Shown here: one piece after another, positions 45,296 to 55,103 of the stretch
Layout: each line of letters opens with the position of its first letter
Position numbering within the stretch: position 1 is the stretch's first letter
Origin: [Clostridium] leptum DSM 753
Lineage (GTDB): Bacteria; Bacillota; Clostridia; Oscillospirales; Acutalibacteraceae
Assembly (NCBI GenBank): GCA_000154345.1
Contig: DS480350.1
Coordinates: 1 to 64,000, forward strand
Direction of reading: 5' to 3'
Length of the DNA: 64,000 nucleotides
The notes under the pieces: generated by a model
Databases searched by the model: none
What the model saw: only the letters and a program-made list of their open reading frames with translations
What the model was told of the DNA's origin: nothing
Translations under genes and position numbers: made by a program

Positions 45296-46456
45296 ATGAA
45301 GGAATTTACATATTATGCGCCTACTGAGATTATTTTTGGTTGCGGAAAGGCGACGGCGATCGGTGAGGTGGTCAGAAGATATGGGGAAACCGCGCTTCTT
45401 GTGACAGACGACAGCAAACCTATGGCGGCGATCGCGGAAAAGGTGATGCAACTGTTGCGGAAATCCGGTATTTCTACTGTGCATTTTTGCGGTGTTAAAC
45501 CAAATCCGACTACGAATATCGTGACAGAAGGTGCCCGAATGGCTAAGAATCATGGGGCTCAGGTCGTAATCGGACTGGGAGGCGGTTCCTCCATGGATAC
45601 GGCCAAGGCAATTGCGGTAGAAGCGACGCATGAAGGAACGGCTTGGGACTATAACTGCCATACGCAGGGACCGACAGAAAAGACGTTGCCGATTATCGCG
45701 ATCGGAACAACCGCTGGAACGGGATCGCAAGTCACACAGTGCAGCGTGATTACCCGTACAGCGGACAAGGATAAATCTGCTATATGGCATAGAAATATCT
45801 TTCCCAGAGTGGCGATCGTAGACCCGGAACTAACAGCTACCATGCCGAAATCTGTTACGGCACAGACTGGCTTTGATGCATTCTGCCATAACTTTGAAGC
45901 ATATCTTTCCGTGAACACCAATCCGCTGGTAGAGGTCATGGCATTGGAAGCGATTCGCATCATTAATGAAAATCTGCCCAAAGTGCTCGAGGATGGCAGC
46001 AACATGGAGGCGCGTTCCCAGATGGCTTGGGCAGATACCTTGGGAGGATTGACGAATTCCAATGCCGGAGTGACGCTTCCCCATGGACTCGGGATGCAGG
46101 TGGGAGGCCATTGCCCACAGGTAACCCATGGCCAAGCGCTTGCAGCTTTTTATCCGGCGTTTACCCGATATACTTATCCAGCTGCAATCGAAAAATTTGC
46201 CACGGTAGGGAGAATCCTCAATTCGGAGCTCTGCGGGCTAGATAACGTAGCTGCGGCGAAACAATGCTGTGAAGAAATCGATAAATTTTTGCAACGTATT
46301 GGCCTTTGGATCGGTTATTCGGAACTGGGCGTGAGTATGGAGGATATCCGAGAGATCTCAGATTGCGGACAGGTACTGGGAGATTACCTGAATAATCCGC
46401 GTGTCGCGACCATTGATGAAATGTATGAACTTCTAATCAGTTGCTATCAACGGTAA
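45296..46456 (+). CDS. iron-containing alcohol dehydrogenase (FucO/BDH-like)
   Basis: The 386-residue protein has the group III dehydrogenase fold: NAD-binding GGGSSMDTAKAIA, the GTTAGTGSQVT loop, and iron ligands in GFDAFCHNFEAY (Asp and His) and LPHGLGMQVGGHCPQVTHG (two further His). Relatives include lactaldehyde reductase (FucO) and butanol dehydrogenases. As L-fucose released by the two GH29 enzymes would be cleaved to lactaldehyde, a lactaldehyde-reductase role is plausible, but fucose isomerase, kinase and aldolase genes are not in the window. It is separated from the GH31 gene by 144 bases without a clear terminator. Confidence 0.88.
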   Translation: MKEFTYYAPTEIIFGCGKATAIGEVVRRYGETALLVTDDSKPMAAIAEKVMQLLRKSGISTVHFCGVKPNPTTNIVTEGARMAKNHGAQVVIGLGGGSSMDTAKAIAVEATHEGTAWDYNCHTQGPTEKTLPIIAIGTTAGTGSQVTQCSVITRTADKDKSAIWHRNIFPRVAIVDPELTATMPKSVTAQTGFDAFCHNFEAYLSVNTNPLVEVMALEAIRIINENLPKVLEDGSNMEARSQMAWADTLGGLTNSNAGVTLPHGLGMQVGGHCPQVTHGQALAAFYPAFTRYTYPAAIEKFATVGRILNSELCGLDNVAAAKQCCEEIDKFLQRIGLWIGYSELGVSMEDIREISDCGQVLGDYLNNPRVATIDEMYELLISCYQR

Positions 46457-46630
46457 TTTGATAGGCTTTTAGATTTTGTGTGGTTCCCGGAGGATTTCAC
46501 TTCTTCCCAACGGAAGAAAGTGGTTTCGTACCTATTTGATTTTTCTTACGAGAATTTTAAAGATTGAATATATTTCTAATATAAAAATAAAGTGACGAAA
46601 AAAGAAAAGAAAATATAGGCGTTTTTTGAA

Positions 46631-46659
46631 TTGACAAATTTTAGAAATAATGATATACA
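46631..46659 (+). promoter_or_regulatory. promoter of the RHS gene
   Basis: TTGACA (46631-46636) and TATACA (46654-46659) are 17 bases apart, with a TG one base before the -10 (extended -10). The predicted transcript has an AT-rich leader of about 75 bases. The 284-base gap upstream also has a CACTTCTTCC-GGAAGAAAGTG hairpin without a T tail. Confidence 0.75.
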
Positions 46660-46740
46660 TAAAATAAGTTTTGTATAAAATTAATATATAATATAATTAA
46701 AAATATTAATTTATGTATAAAATATTGAGGAGGGTTTGTC

Positions 46741-49700
46741 ATGAGGAAAAACGCGGGATTCAAAGCCACGGCGGTTTTACTGTCTTTTTTGTTGGTTCTC
46801 CAAATATCTCCAATCACCGCCTGGGCGGACGAGCTGAACAGCTCGGCGTCAGAAACTGTTTCCAGCCAGTTTCCATCCGGAGAGGCGGAAGGAGGTTCCG
46901 CTTCTGATTTCCAGGAGCCCGGCGTTTCTTCTGAAATCCCGGGGACCGCTTCCTCAAGGGAAAGCTCCTCCGTAGAAGGGACAGCCTCTTCGGAAACAGC
47001 TTCAGAAACGGTATCGGAACAGGAATCAGGGCCGTCTTCCGATACGGAAGCATCGAGCCAGGAGGCTTCCGGCTCCCAGGCCGAAGCTTCAGGGCCGGAG
47101 AAGGAAACCACCCCGGAATCTCTGGAGGAGCTTGTTGCGTCAGTTTTAGTGACCAACGGCAATGAAAACCCGATCAATGAACCAGATTTGGCCTCTCAGT
47201 ACGGCTATGAACTGCCCCCCGCGGAGGAGAAAGAAACCTATGAGATTTTAGGGGAGGATACCTCTCTGAGGGAAGAGTCCATCAAATATTTCCGCCTGAA
47301 GGACGGCGGGTATTTGGCGGCGGGATATCCGGTCCCCGTTCATTATGAAGATAAGGAAACCGGAGAATTTCTTGAGATCAACAACGATCTGGAGAAAACC
47401 GCGATTGACGGCGAAGCTTACTATACCAATGCGGACAACCCGTTTGAGGTTTCCCTTCCGGAGAATCTTTCCGCCGGCCAGCCAATCATTGTCTCTCAGG
47501 ACGAAAATTCTATCGGCCTGACCTATTTGCCGAATGAAGACGGTCATGTGGAAGCGGCGGCCGACAGCGGAATTTTGGCTGCTCCGCCACAGAAACCGGC
47601 GGCTTCTGCTTCGCCGGGCGGAAATATCCAGATCACTAACCGCGTGGGCGCCGTAAAAACGGCAGCCCGGCCTCTCACCAGGGCTGTCACGGCGGAGCAA
47701 AAAATCGAAGAGTCCAATGAAGCCATGCAAAAGGCGGAAAAGGTGGAATCCAAGGCGCTTTATGAGACCGAGCCCAACATCAGCTTTGAATACCGGCTGG
47801 TGGGGAATTATCTGAAGGAGAATATCATCATCAAGGAAAAGTCCGCCTTGGAGCCTTTCCGCTTTGAACTGGACACCAACGGTATGACTGCTGAGCTCCA
47901 GGAGGATCGTTCCGTGCTGATTTCCAGCGGGACGGAAGAGGAGCCCTCTTTCCTGATGAACGCCCCCTTTATGTATGACGCCGCGGGAGCCCGCACCAGC
48001 GAGGTGGAGGTCACTCTGACGGAAACAGCCAACGGATATCTTTACACCATGACACCCAGTGAGGAATGGCTCAGTGATCCCGCGCGGGCCTATCCGGTAA
48101 CCATTGATCCCCATATCGAGAAAATCACCAGCTACGCCAATGTGAAGGATACCACGGTTTCCTTTAAAACCAGAGGCGCGACTGTGGGTGCCTTTTCTTT
48201 GGAATCCAGCGCGGAAATTGCCTATTTGAAGGTGGGACGGCAGTACAACGGAAACGAGCTGGGCGCCGCGGTATACTTTGCGGTTCCCTCCAACATTCCC
48301 AAGTCCGCCAGGATCGTGCAGGCGAAAATGGCGGTTGGCAGCTATCGCGGCGGCCTTTCCACCTGTCCCAGCGATACCCAGATCAACGCTTACCGGATCA
48401 CCAGCGACTGGAATGTGGGAAATATTAAGGAAAACAAGGTGCTGTATACGGACAGCAGCCCGAAAACTCCCTCTTATGACAGCGCCGCGCTGGACTATTT
48501 CATATATAACGACTCTGCGGCTTCTTCGGAAGGTACTTGGAAAGAAATCGATATCACCCGGGCGGTCCAGGAATGGGTCAACGGAACGCCGAACTACGGG
48601 ATACTCCTGCGGGGCGTCAATCTGCCCTCCTCCGGAGACAGGCTGGCGAGATTTTACGACAGCGATAATGGTGTGGAAAACAGCGATCCTCAGTATGCAT
48701 TTTGGTATCGGGATACCAGCGGCCTGGAGGATTACTGGAGCTATCACAGCCATTCCGCCGGGATCGCGGGAAACGGCTACCTCAATGATTTCAACGGCAA
48801 TCTGGTGTTTCTCCACGACGACGCTTCCACCGTCAGCGACCTGATGCCGGTAACCGTCAGCCATGTGTATAACTCCAGTGCGTCCAATGAAGCTTCCCGG
48901 TTTGGAAACGGCTGGCGGCTGAACGTGATGCAGACCTTGGAAGCGGTGAAATCCGGGAGCGGCGTCGATCCGGCCCAGTATCCTTACGTATACACCGACG
49001 GGGACGGAACCAAGCACTATTTCTATAAAGATACCAAAGACGGAAACAAGATCAAGGATGAAGACGGGATGGGAATGGTATATTCTCCTTACAGCGATGG
49101 AGGAGATATTGCCCACCAAATCACATTGAAAGATAAAACCAGGCTTCAATTTGATAAATGGGGCTTTTTGCGTTTTACAATAGATCCCAATGGAAATTCT
49201 GTATATTATGGTTATGGCCCCCATGCTAAAGGAAACTATTTAAAAACCATTAAGGATCCAACTGGAAATACCATTTCCCTAACCTATACCAGCGATTATT
49301 CCAAGCTTACCAAAATTACGGACGAGTCTACCGGGAGAGTAACCAGCTTCCAGTATGATTCCGCCGGCAACTTAACTTCGATTACTCACAGCGACGGAGG
49401 CAAAGCAACTTATGGCTACAGTTCGAAACGTTTGAACTCCGTGTCGGATCCTACAGGCTATGGAATGAATTATTATTATCTCTCCGATACCTACCGCGTA
49501 AATAAGATTCAAGAGCGAGTGGGTGGGGCGGTTGCGCAAGGGATGCAGATGGACTACAGCAAAGTAAACCAAACCACCTTTACTACTCACGGTATGGACG
49601 GTGATTATAATAAAACTGGGGATAACCAGGTAATCACTTATCAGTTTGACAATTTCGGGCATCCGGTAGCGGTTCAGGATCAGGATGGCAACGCAAATAA

Positions 49701-52700
49701 ATACCAGTATGATACCGACGATGAAAAAGAGCCCCACAAGCTAATGAAGGCGAGCTCCATGCAGAAGCCTGTGCTCAATCTGCTGGCCGATTATAATATG
49801 GACTCTACATGGAAAACGGCCCATAGCGGCAGTGCTCCCTATACAGTTACCAAGAAAACAGATACTGGACACATAGGAAATACCAGTTATGAGGTAACTC
49901 AAAATGACGCAAACGGAGTGAGTGCGATCTATCAGACACTCACGCTATCAAAAGGAACCTATACTCTTTCAGCCTATTTAAAGTCGAAAGACATCGGTGC
50001 TGCTCATGATGAGGAAACGGGTGCCGGGATTTGGATCGACCAGAAAAATGCTTCGGGCGCGACTATTCGTCAGGATATGGAGCGATCCTTGACGGGGACG
50101 ACAGATTCGGAATTTGACAACGGATGGGTTCGGTTGACGCTTACGTTTACTGTGGCGGAGAATAATACCAAAGCAGAAGTTTTCGCAGGTATCGCTAATA
50201 CGACTGGAACGGTTTGGATCGATAGCATACAGTTAGAAACCGGCGAAGCCGCCAATAAGCTGAATCTAATTAAGAATTCAGGCTTTCAGAGTACGACTAA
50301 CGGCAAGCTGGATCACTGGTCGTTCTCGGAAACCCCGGCCGGCAGCGGAGTAGGGTCCCCTCCCAGCCATACGCAGGCGGCTTTGATCAACCCCACGATC
50401 TCCGGCAGGCCAAAGTTTTCCCAAGCCATCAATGTGCAGGGAAAAGAGGGGGACGTCTATTCCCTCAGCGGCTGGGCCAGCACTACGGGAGCGAAGCCGG
50501 GGGGCGAATTCCGCATTGCCGCGGCGTTTATCTTCGATGGAGCCGAGCCAAAATGGTTTCACGCGACGTTCAACGAGAGCGTAACCGGCTGGCAGTTCGC
50601 CAACGGGATCGGCGTGGCTGACGACGGAGACCCCACCACCACCCGTACCTACAGCGCGATTCACGTCTATGTGTTCTATAAGGACCAGCTGAACCCGGTA
50701 TATATCGATAACCTTCAGTTGGTGAAGGACAACGGCCAGAGCTATGTATATGACGACGACGGCAACGTGACCTCCTCCGCAGACGCCGCTGAGGATTCCA
50801 AGTTCAATTACGACGACCACAGCAACCTGAAGCAGATGGTGGACGTAAGCGGAAACCACTTCGGATATTATTACGATAGTAAAGAAAACCTGACCGACGC
50901 AAGAAATTCCGACGGGATCAATTACATTTTTAGTTATGACAGTCATGGCTTGCCTATAACCTCTGATATGCACCGAGACAGTCATCATGCCAGAATCATA
51001 AACGGTGACGATGTTCGCTTACGCAATGGACACTCTGGGAAATACATGGAGATTAAAGGCGCTATTGATGCTGACTCCACAGTAGTGCAGCAATATCCGT
51101 TTAATGGCGGCGCCAATCAGATTTGGAAGCTGGTGAAGGACAAGGAGGGCACCTACCGGATTTATACGAAGCTTGGCAGTAAAACAAGGGTTTTAGATGT
51201 AAAGCGTCTGGGCACTACAGACGGCACGCCGATTCAAATTTATACGCCCAATGATTCTGATGGTCAAAGATTTATTCTGGAATACGCCGGAGGAGACGCA
51301 TACCGAATTGTTCCCAAGCACGCGCCCCACATGGCGCTGGCGCCGACGGGAGGAAGCCAGGGCAATTCTATTCCTGTTGTTCTAAAGACTAAAAATACTG
51401 CGGCAAAAGATCAGCTTTGGTATTTTGAAGATCCAGGGGTGATGACCTCTGAGGCGCCGAAAGCCGGAGAGACGTTTCATATACGAAATCGGATGAGCGG
51501 AAAGAACTTTGATGTCAACCTGGCTCTTACCGCTGATAATACGCCTCTGCTTCAGGGAATCCACAATGGACGGAAAAATCAGACTTTCCTGCTGGAGAGT
51601 GTGCCTGGGCAGGATGGATGGTACTATCTGCTTCCCAAGCACGCTAATGGAAAGGCGCTGCAGGTCACCGATGTTTTAGTTAACAATGCGGAAAAAACTG
51701 TACGGCTGCTGCCAAAGAGTAATGTGGACCGGCAGAAATTCAGCTTTACCAAACTATCAGACGGCACGTATAAAATCGTGTGTAAAGCGTTTCCAAACGA
51801 ATTTCTGGCCATCGCTGCAAATTCTTATGATCAGTCCGCCCATATCGTGTCGACAACGAATAGCAGCGACAGTTCTAACCGATGGATTTTAGAAAAAACC
51901 TTGAGCATAAGCTCCAGCGCTTCGTATACGTCCGACGGGCGGCATATCAGCTCGGTGACGGATTCCCGGGGGACAAAGACCAGCTATACCTATGATTCCA
52001 AGAACCGCATGAACACCGGCGTTACCATAGGCAGCGGCAGCGATGCTCAAAGCACCTCCTACGCCTACGACGGCCTGGACCGGGTGACCTCGGTTTCCTC
52101 CGGCGGTTCCACAGCGGGCTATGGCTATGAGGATTACCGGCTTTCCACCATTACCCATAACGGCTTCAGCTATACCTTTGGATATGACGGCTATGGAAAC
52201 AACACCAGCGTAGCCGTTGGCGGCCGCACGCTCACAACTAATACCTTTAATTTGCAGGCCGGACTGCCTGCCGGCTCCACCTACGGAAACGGCGATACGG
52301 TAACCTACAGCTACGATAATAAAGAAAGGCTCGTCGGGAAATCCTTTAACGGCACGCCGGCGGTTTCCTACAAATACGACGCCATGGGCAGTCTGGTGGA
52401 AACGGAGGATTTGCTGAATAACATTTCCTTTAAAACCCAGTATGACCTGATCAACCGGATCACCGGGGTTACGTCCTCCGACGGCGGGGAATACCGGATC
52501 TCCTACGACGATCAGAACCGGATCGACGCCACACTGGAAAAGATCGCTGGAGTCACCCTGAAAAACGAATATCAGTACAGCGATACCAGTATCATTGAAG
52601 GGGTAAAACTCAACGGCTCCCAGATTCTTACATATGACTGGGATGACCTGACCCGAATGACCTCCCGGACCCTGAAGCTGACGGCTCCCTTTACCACCCA

Positions 52701-54204
52701 ATACACCTATCTAAAGGGCTCCAATGCCGGCGGCGAGACAATGCTGGTGGCCGGGCTGAAAAACGGCGGGGAGACCTTAAGCTATACCTACGACCAGTTT
52801 GGGAACATCACCAGCGTATCTCAAAACGGTGCGGTGGTGGAAAGCTACGAATACGACGGCCTGAACCAGCTTACCAAGGTGACCAACGGCGCGAATGTGA
52901 CGGAATACGCCTATGACGCGGGCGGAAACCTGACCTCTGTGAAGCTGAACGGGGAAGTACAGGATACCTACGGCTACACGGACGCGGGCTGGAAAGACCT
53001 GCTGACCAGCTTTAACGGCCAGGCCATCACCTATGATGAGATCGGAAATCCTCTTACCTACCGTGACGGTTACCAGTTTACCTGGCAGAACGGCAGGCGG
53101 CTGGCCTCTATCTCCCACGGCAACGATTCCATATCGTATACCTATGATCCGGATGGAATTCGCACCAGCAAAACGGTAAATGGGACGACAACCAAGTATC
53201 ATGTGATGAACGGCACCCTGCTGGGCCAAACCAAGGACAGTGACACTATCGTTTTCCTGTACGATGAAAAGGGTAATAAGTACGGGTTTGACTATAACGG
53301 GACAAAGTATTACTATATCTTTAATGTACAGGGCGATGTAATCGGCATTTTAAATCAGGCGGGACAGAAGATAGTTTCCTATACTTATGACGCTTGGGGC
53401 AAGGTGCTGTCAGTCGATGGCTCCGAAGCTTCCACCATCGGCCAGATCAATCCTATCCGCTACCGCGGCTACTACTACGATACCGAAACCGGCTTCTATT
53501 ATCTACAGTCCCGCTATTACGATCCGACTACTAGAAGGTTCTTAAACTCTGATATCCTCGTGGGAAATGTAGGCAGTGTGGGACAAAATAACCTATTTCA
53601 ATATTGTTCTAATAACCCGGTCAATTTAGCTGATCCCACAGGATATTTGGTTGGAGAAATAGCCGTATTTCTCCTTTTCGTTGCGGTCGTTGCATCCATT
53701 CCCGCTGTTATAGGCGCAGGCGCGTCAACTGCTTTGCCGTCTGTCGAAATGCCGTCCTTTCCTGTGGTTGAATTTCCTACTATTGAAGTTCCTGTTTATA
53801 ATCCGCCTGCCTCAGGTTACTCTCAAAGTATTGCTGATTCTGTCGCCATTGGCGGAGAGATTGCTGCAGAACAAGAGCAGACGGCTTCAAACGATAGGAG
53901 TAATCCAAAAGGTCTTACATATTATCATGCCACCACTTTTGATAATGCACTTCTCATTATTGCGTCACAAGCATTAATTTACAACTCTCCTGAAGGTGCA
54001 TATGTTTATGCATGGCGTTTAAAACCTACAAAACGAGCAATACACCTGTCAGGAGCCAGAGGTACGGTCCTTATTTCTTTTGAGACAAATGCTGCTTTTG
54101 AGGACGACCCTGGAATAACAAATAGTTATGTATTAATCTTTAAACCAGTTCGGTCAGTCTTTCAAAAACGTATCCGAATTTGGAATGTTAAATTAGTTGG
54201 TTAA
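46741..54204 (+). CDS. secreted 2,487-residue YD/RHS-repeat polymorphic toxin
   Basis: Signal peptide (cleavage after AWA, residue 29) and a Ser/Glu-rich stretch to about 130, then a DNRLRE domain (about 463-630), a DUF6531-like RHS entry region (about 680-745), YD repeats (about 790-990), two carbohydrate-binding-like beta-sandwiches (about 1012-1335), two ricin-like trefoil domains (about 1420-1716), more YD repeats, and the RHS core ending RYRGYYYDTETGFYYLQSRYYDPTTRRF (core YYDTETGFYYLQSRYYDP near 2245). After the core the sequence changes: a hydrophobic segment and a tip from about 2390 (LTYYHATTFDNALLI, GAYVYAW, TVLISFETNAAF) that resembles ADP-ribosyltransferase-like toxin domains. RHS shells encapsulate such tips. 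No sortase signal. GAGGAGGG ribosome site. Confidence 0.9.
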   Translation: MRKNAGFKATAVLLSFLLVLQISPITAWADELNSSASETVSSQFPSGEAEGGSASDFQEPGVSSEIPGTASSRESSSVEGTASSETASETVSEQESGPSSDTEASSQEASGSQAEASGPEKETTPESLEELVASVLVTNGNENPINEPDLASQYGYELPPAEEKETYEILGEDTSLREESIKYFRLKDGGYLAAGYPVPVHYEDKETGEFLEINNDLEKTAIDGEAYYTNADNPFEVSLPENLSAGQPIIVSQDENSIGLTYLPNEDGHVEAAADSGILAAPPQKPAASASPGGNIQITNRVGAVKTAARPLTRAVTAEQKIEESNEAMQKAEKVESKALYETEPNISFEYRLVGNYLKENIIIKEKSALEPFRFELDTNGMTAELQEDRSVLISSGTEEEPSFLMNAPFMYDAAGARTSEVEVTLTETANGYLYTMTPSEEWLSDPARAYPVTIDPHIEKITSYANVKDTTVSFKTRGATVGAFSLESSAEIAYLKVGRQYNGNELGAAVYFAVPSNIPKSARIVQAKMAVGSYRGGLSTCPSDTQINAYRITSDWNVGNIKENKVLYTDSSPKTPSYDSAALDYFIYNDSAASSEGTWKEIDITRAVQEWVNGTPNYGILLRGVNLPSSGDRLARFYDSDNGVENSDPQYAFWYRDTSGLEDYWSYHSHSAGIAGNGYLNDFNGNLVFLHDDASTVSDLMPVTVSHVYNSSASNEASRFGNGWRLNVMQTLEAVKSGSGVDPAQYPYVYTDGDGTKHYFYKDTKDGNKIKDEDGMGMVYSPYSDGGDIAHQITLKDKTRLQFDKWGFLRFTIDPNGNSVYYGYGPHAKGNYLKTIKDPTGNTISLTYTSDYSKLTKITDESTGRVTSFQYDSAGNLTSITHSDGGKATYGYSSKRLNSVSDPTGYGMNYYYLSDTYRVNKIQERVGGAVAQGMQMDYSKVNQTTFTTHGMDGDYNKTGDNQVITYQFDNFGHPVAVQDQDGNANKYQYDTDDEKEPHKLMKASSMQKPVLNLLADYNMDSTWKTAHSGSAPYTVTKKTDTGHIGNTSYEVTQNDANGVSAIYQTLTLSKGTYTLSAYLKSKDIGAAHDEETGAGIWIDQKNASGATIRQDMERSLTGTTDSEFDNGWVRLTLTFTVAENNTKAEVFAGIANTTGTVWIDSIQLETGEAANKLNLIKNSGFQSTTNGKLDHWSFSETPAGSGVGSPPSHTQAALINPTISGRPKFSQAINVQGKEGDVYSLSGWASTTGAKPGGEFRIAAAFIFDGAEPKWFHATFNESVTGWQFANGIGVADDGDPTTTRTYSAIHVYVFYKDQLNPVYIDNLQLVKDNGQSYVYDDDGNVTSSADAAEDSKFNYDDHSNLKQMVDVSGNHFGYYYDSKENLTDARNSDGINYIFSYDSHGLPITSDMHRDSHHARIINGDDVRLRNGHSGKYMEIKGAIDADSTVVQQYPFNGGANQIWKLVKDKEGTYRIYTKLGSKTRVLDVKRLGTTDGTPIQIYTPNDSDGQRFILEYAGGDAYRIVPKHAPHMALAPTGGSQGNSIPVVLKTKNTAAKDQLWYFEDPGVMTSEAPKAGETFHIRNRMSGKNFDVNLALTADNTPLLQGIHNGRKNQTFLLESVPGQDGWYYLLPKHANGKALQVTDVLVNNAEKTVRLLPKSNVDRQKFSFTKLSDGTYKIVCKAFPNEFLAIAANSYDQSAHIVSTTNSSDSSNRWILEKTLSISSSASYTSDGRHISSVTDSRGTKTSYTYDSKNRMNTGVTIGSGSDAQSTSYAYDGLDRVTSVSSGGSTAGYGYEDYRLSTITHNGFSYTFGYDGYGNNTSVAVGGRTLTTNTFNLQAGLPAGSTYGNGDTVTYSYDNKERLVGKSFNGTPAVSYKYDAMGSLVETEDLLNNISFKTQYDLINRITGVTSSDGGEYRISYDDQNRIDATLEKIAGVTLKNEYQYSDTSIIEGVKLNGSQILTYDWDDLTRMTSRTLKLTAPFTTQYTYLKGSNAGGETMLVAGLKNGGETLSYTYDQFGNITSVSQNGAVVESYEYDGLNQLTKVTNGANVTEYAYDAGGNLTSVKLNGEVQDTYGYTDAGWKDLLTSFNGQAITYDEIGNPLTYRDGYQFTWQNGRRLASISHGNDSISYTYDPDGIRTSKTVNGTTTKYHVMNGTLLGQTKDSDTIVFLYDEKGNKYGFDYNGTKYYYIFNVQGDVIGILNQAGQKIVSYTYDAWGKVLSVDGSEASTIGQINPIRYRGYYYDTETGFYYLQSRYYDPTTRRFLNSDILVGNVGSVGQNNLFQYCSNNPVNLADPTGYLVGEIAVFLLFVAVVASIPAVIGAGASTALPSVEMPSFPVVEFPTIEVPVYNPPASGYSQSIADSVAIGGEIAAEQEQTASNDRSNPKGLTYYHATTFDNALLIIASQALIYNSPEGAYVYAWRLKPTKRAIHLSGARGTVLISFETNAAFEDDPGITNSYVLIFKPVRSVFQKRIRIWNVKLVG

Positions 54205-54222
54205 AAAGAAAGGAAAAGAGAA

Positions 54223-54891
54223 ATGAATATTTTATCAGTCGAAAATTTTAATGGATATTTTACTAGTCAGACATCTTTATGGGGGTCTTTTCACTCCACG
54301 TGTGATAGACTAACCTATAATTTTACGCCAGGTGTATATGTGCTTTCTGGGGAGATTGATAGTGGGGGATGGGCTTTTGCCGCTTCACTTTATCCGCAAA
54401 GTTCTAAAAATACAATTATTTTTCCTGATGAGACAACGCTTTATTATATGGGAAAGAAAGCTTCTCTTAAAGAAATTCAAAAGTATGCCTGTAATCTTGA
54501 TGATGCTTCAACAGGCAGAATTAAAGAGTTATTATTAAAAAGCAGTGTAAAAAAACGTGTAGAACAGGGCATAAAAAAAAATCGCTTAGACTGTACTGCT
54601 GAAGATATTCGAAAACTTTTTTTGATTGCTTCAGAAAGATACGATAGACCTCTTAATCAAGTCGGGATAGATTTATTTTCATGTAATGCAGCCATTAACT
54701 TGGTAAACCGTAAGATGATTTACTGCTTCCCGTGGTTAAGCCAAAAACACTTTCCGTATTGCAAAGTAAAAATCGAAAAAATTTGTCGAGTTCTATCTGA
54801 TTACGGTAAACTTGTTCTGCTCCCTGTTTCAAATCAAGTAAATGGCTTGGAAAAATACAATATTATCGAATTTCCGCGACCGTTGGAATAA
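54223..54891 (+). CDS. predicted immunity protein of RHS toxin 1
   Basis: The 222-residue cytosolic protein begins 18 bases after the toxin gene with an AAAGGAAAAG site. It is AT-rich like the toxin tip. Its layout suggests a degenerate ABC-type ATPase: PGVYVLSGEIDSGGWAFAASL sits where a Walker A loop would be, RPLNQVGIDLFSCNAAINL where the signature would be, KMIYCFPWLSQK at the Walker B position and GKLVLLPVSN at the switch position. The catalytic Lys and acidic residues are missing, so it probably binds rather than hydrolyses. Immunity is inferred from position; the fold reading is mine and weaker. Confidence 0.65.
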   Translation: MNILSVENFNGYFTSQTSLWGSFHSTCDRLTYNFTPGVYVLSGEIDSGGWAFAASLYPQSSKNTIIFPDETTLYYMGKKASLKEIQKYACNLDDASTGRIKELLLKSSVKKRVEQGIKKNRLDCTAEDIRKLFLIASERYDRPLNQVGIDLFSCNAAINLVNRKMIYCFPWLSQKHFPYCKVKIEKICRVLSDYGKLVLLPVSNQVNGLEKYNIIEFPRPLE

Positions 54892-54896
54892 TCAAT

Positions 54897-54932
54897 ATTA
54901 AGGCTAGCCTCACAAGCCGGCCTTAATTTTTT
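54897..54932 (+). terminator. terminator after toxin/immunity pair 1
   Basis: ATTAAGGC (54897-54904) pairs with GCCTTAAT (54920-54927), with inner GC pairs, followed by TTTTT. It ends the intact RHS operon, so downstream cassettes are not expected to be expressed from the main promoter. Confidence 0.78.
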
Positions 54933-55103
54933 AGCCTATTAGAAAATAATTTTTTCAGATCAAACAATTATTAGTTCACCCGACAGCACAGAAGAAGATT
55001 ATCTTCGATATCTCATAATGGTGACTCTATTTCCTATACCTATAATCCAGATGGAATCCGTACCAGCAAAACGGAAAATGGGACGACAACCAAGTGTCAT
55101 GTG

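Noticed and set aside
18600..46456. Complete fucose or arabinose breakdown pathway in the locus
   Set aside because: Glycosidases, transport and one alcohol dehydrogenase are present, but no isomerase, kinase or epimerase/aldolase for these sugars is encoded in the window.
47248..49224. 658-codon open frame on the - strand
   Set aside because: It lies wholly within the RHS gene, opposite coding sequence with clear domains. It has no family character and is a by-product of codon bias.
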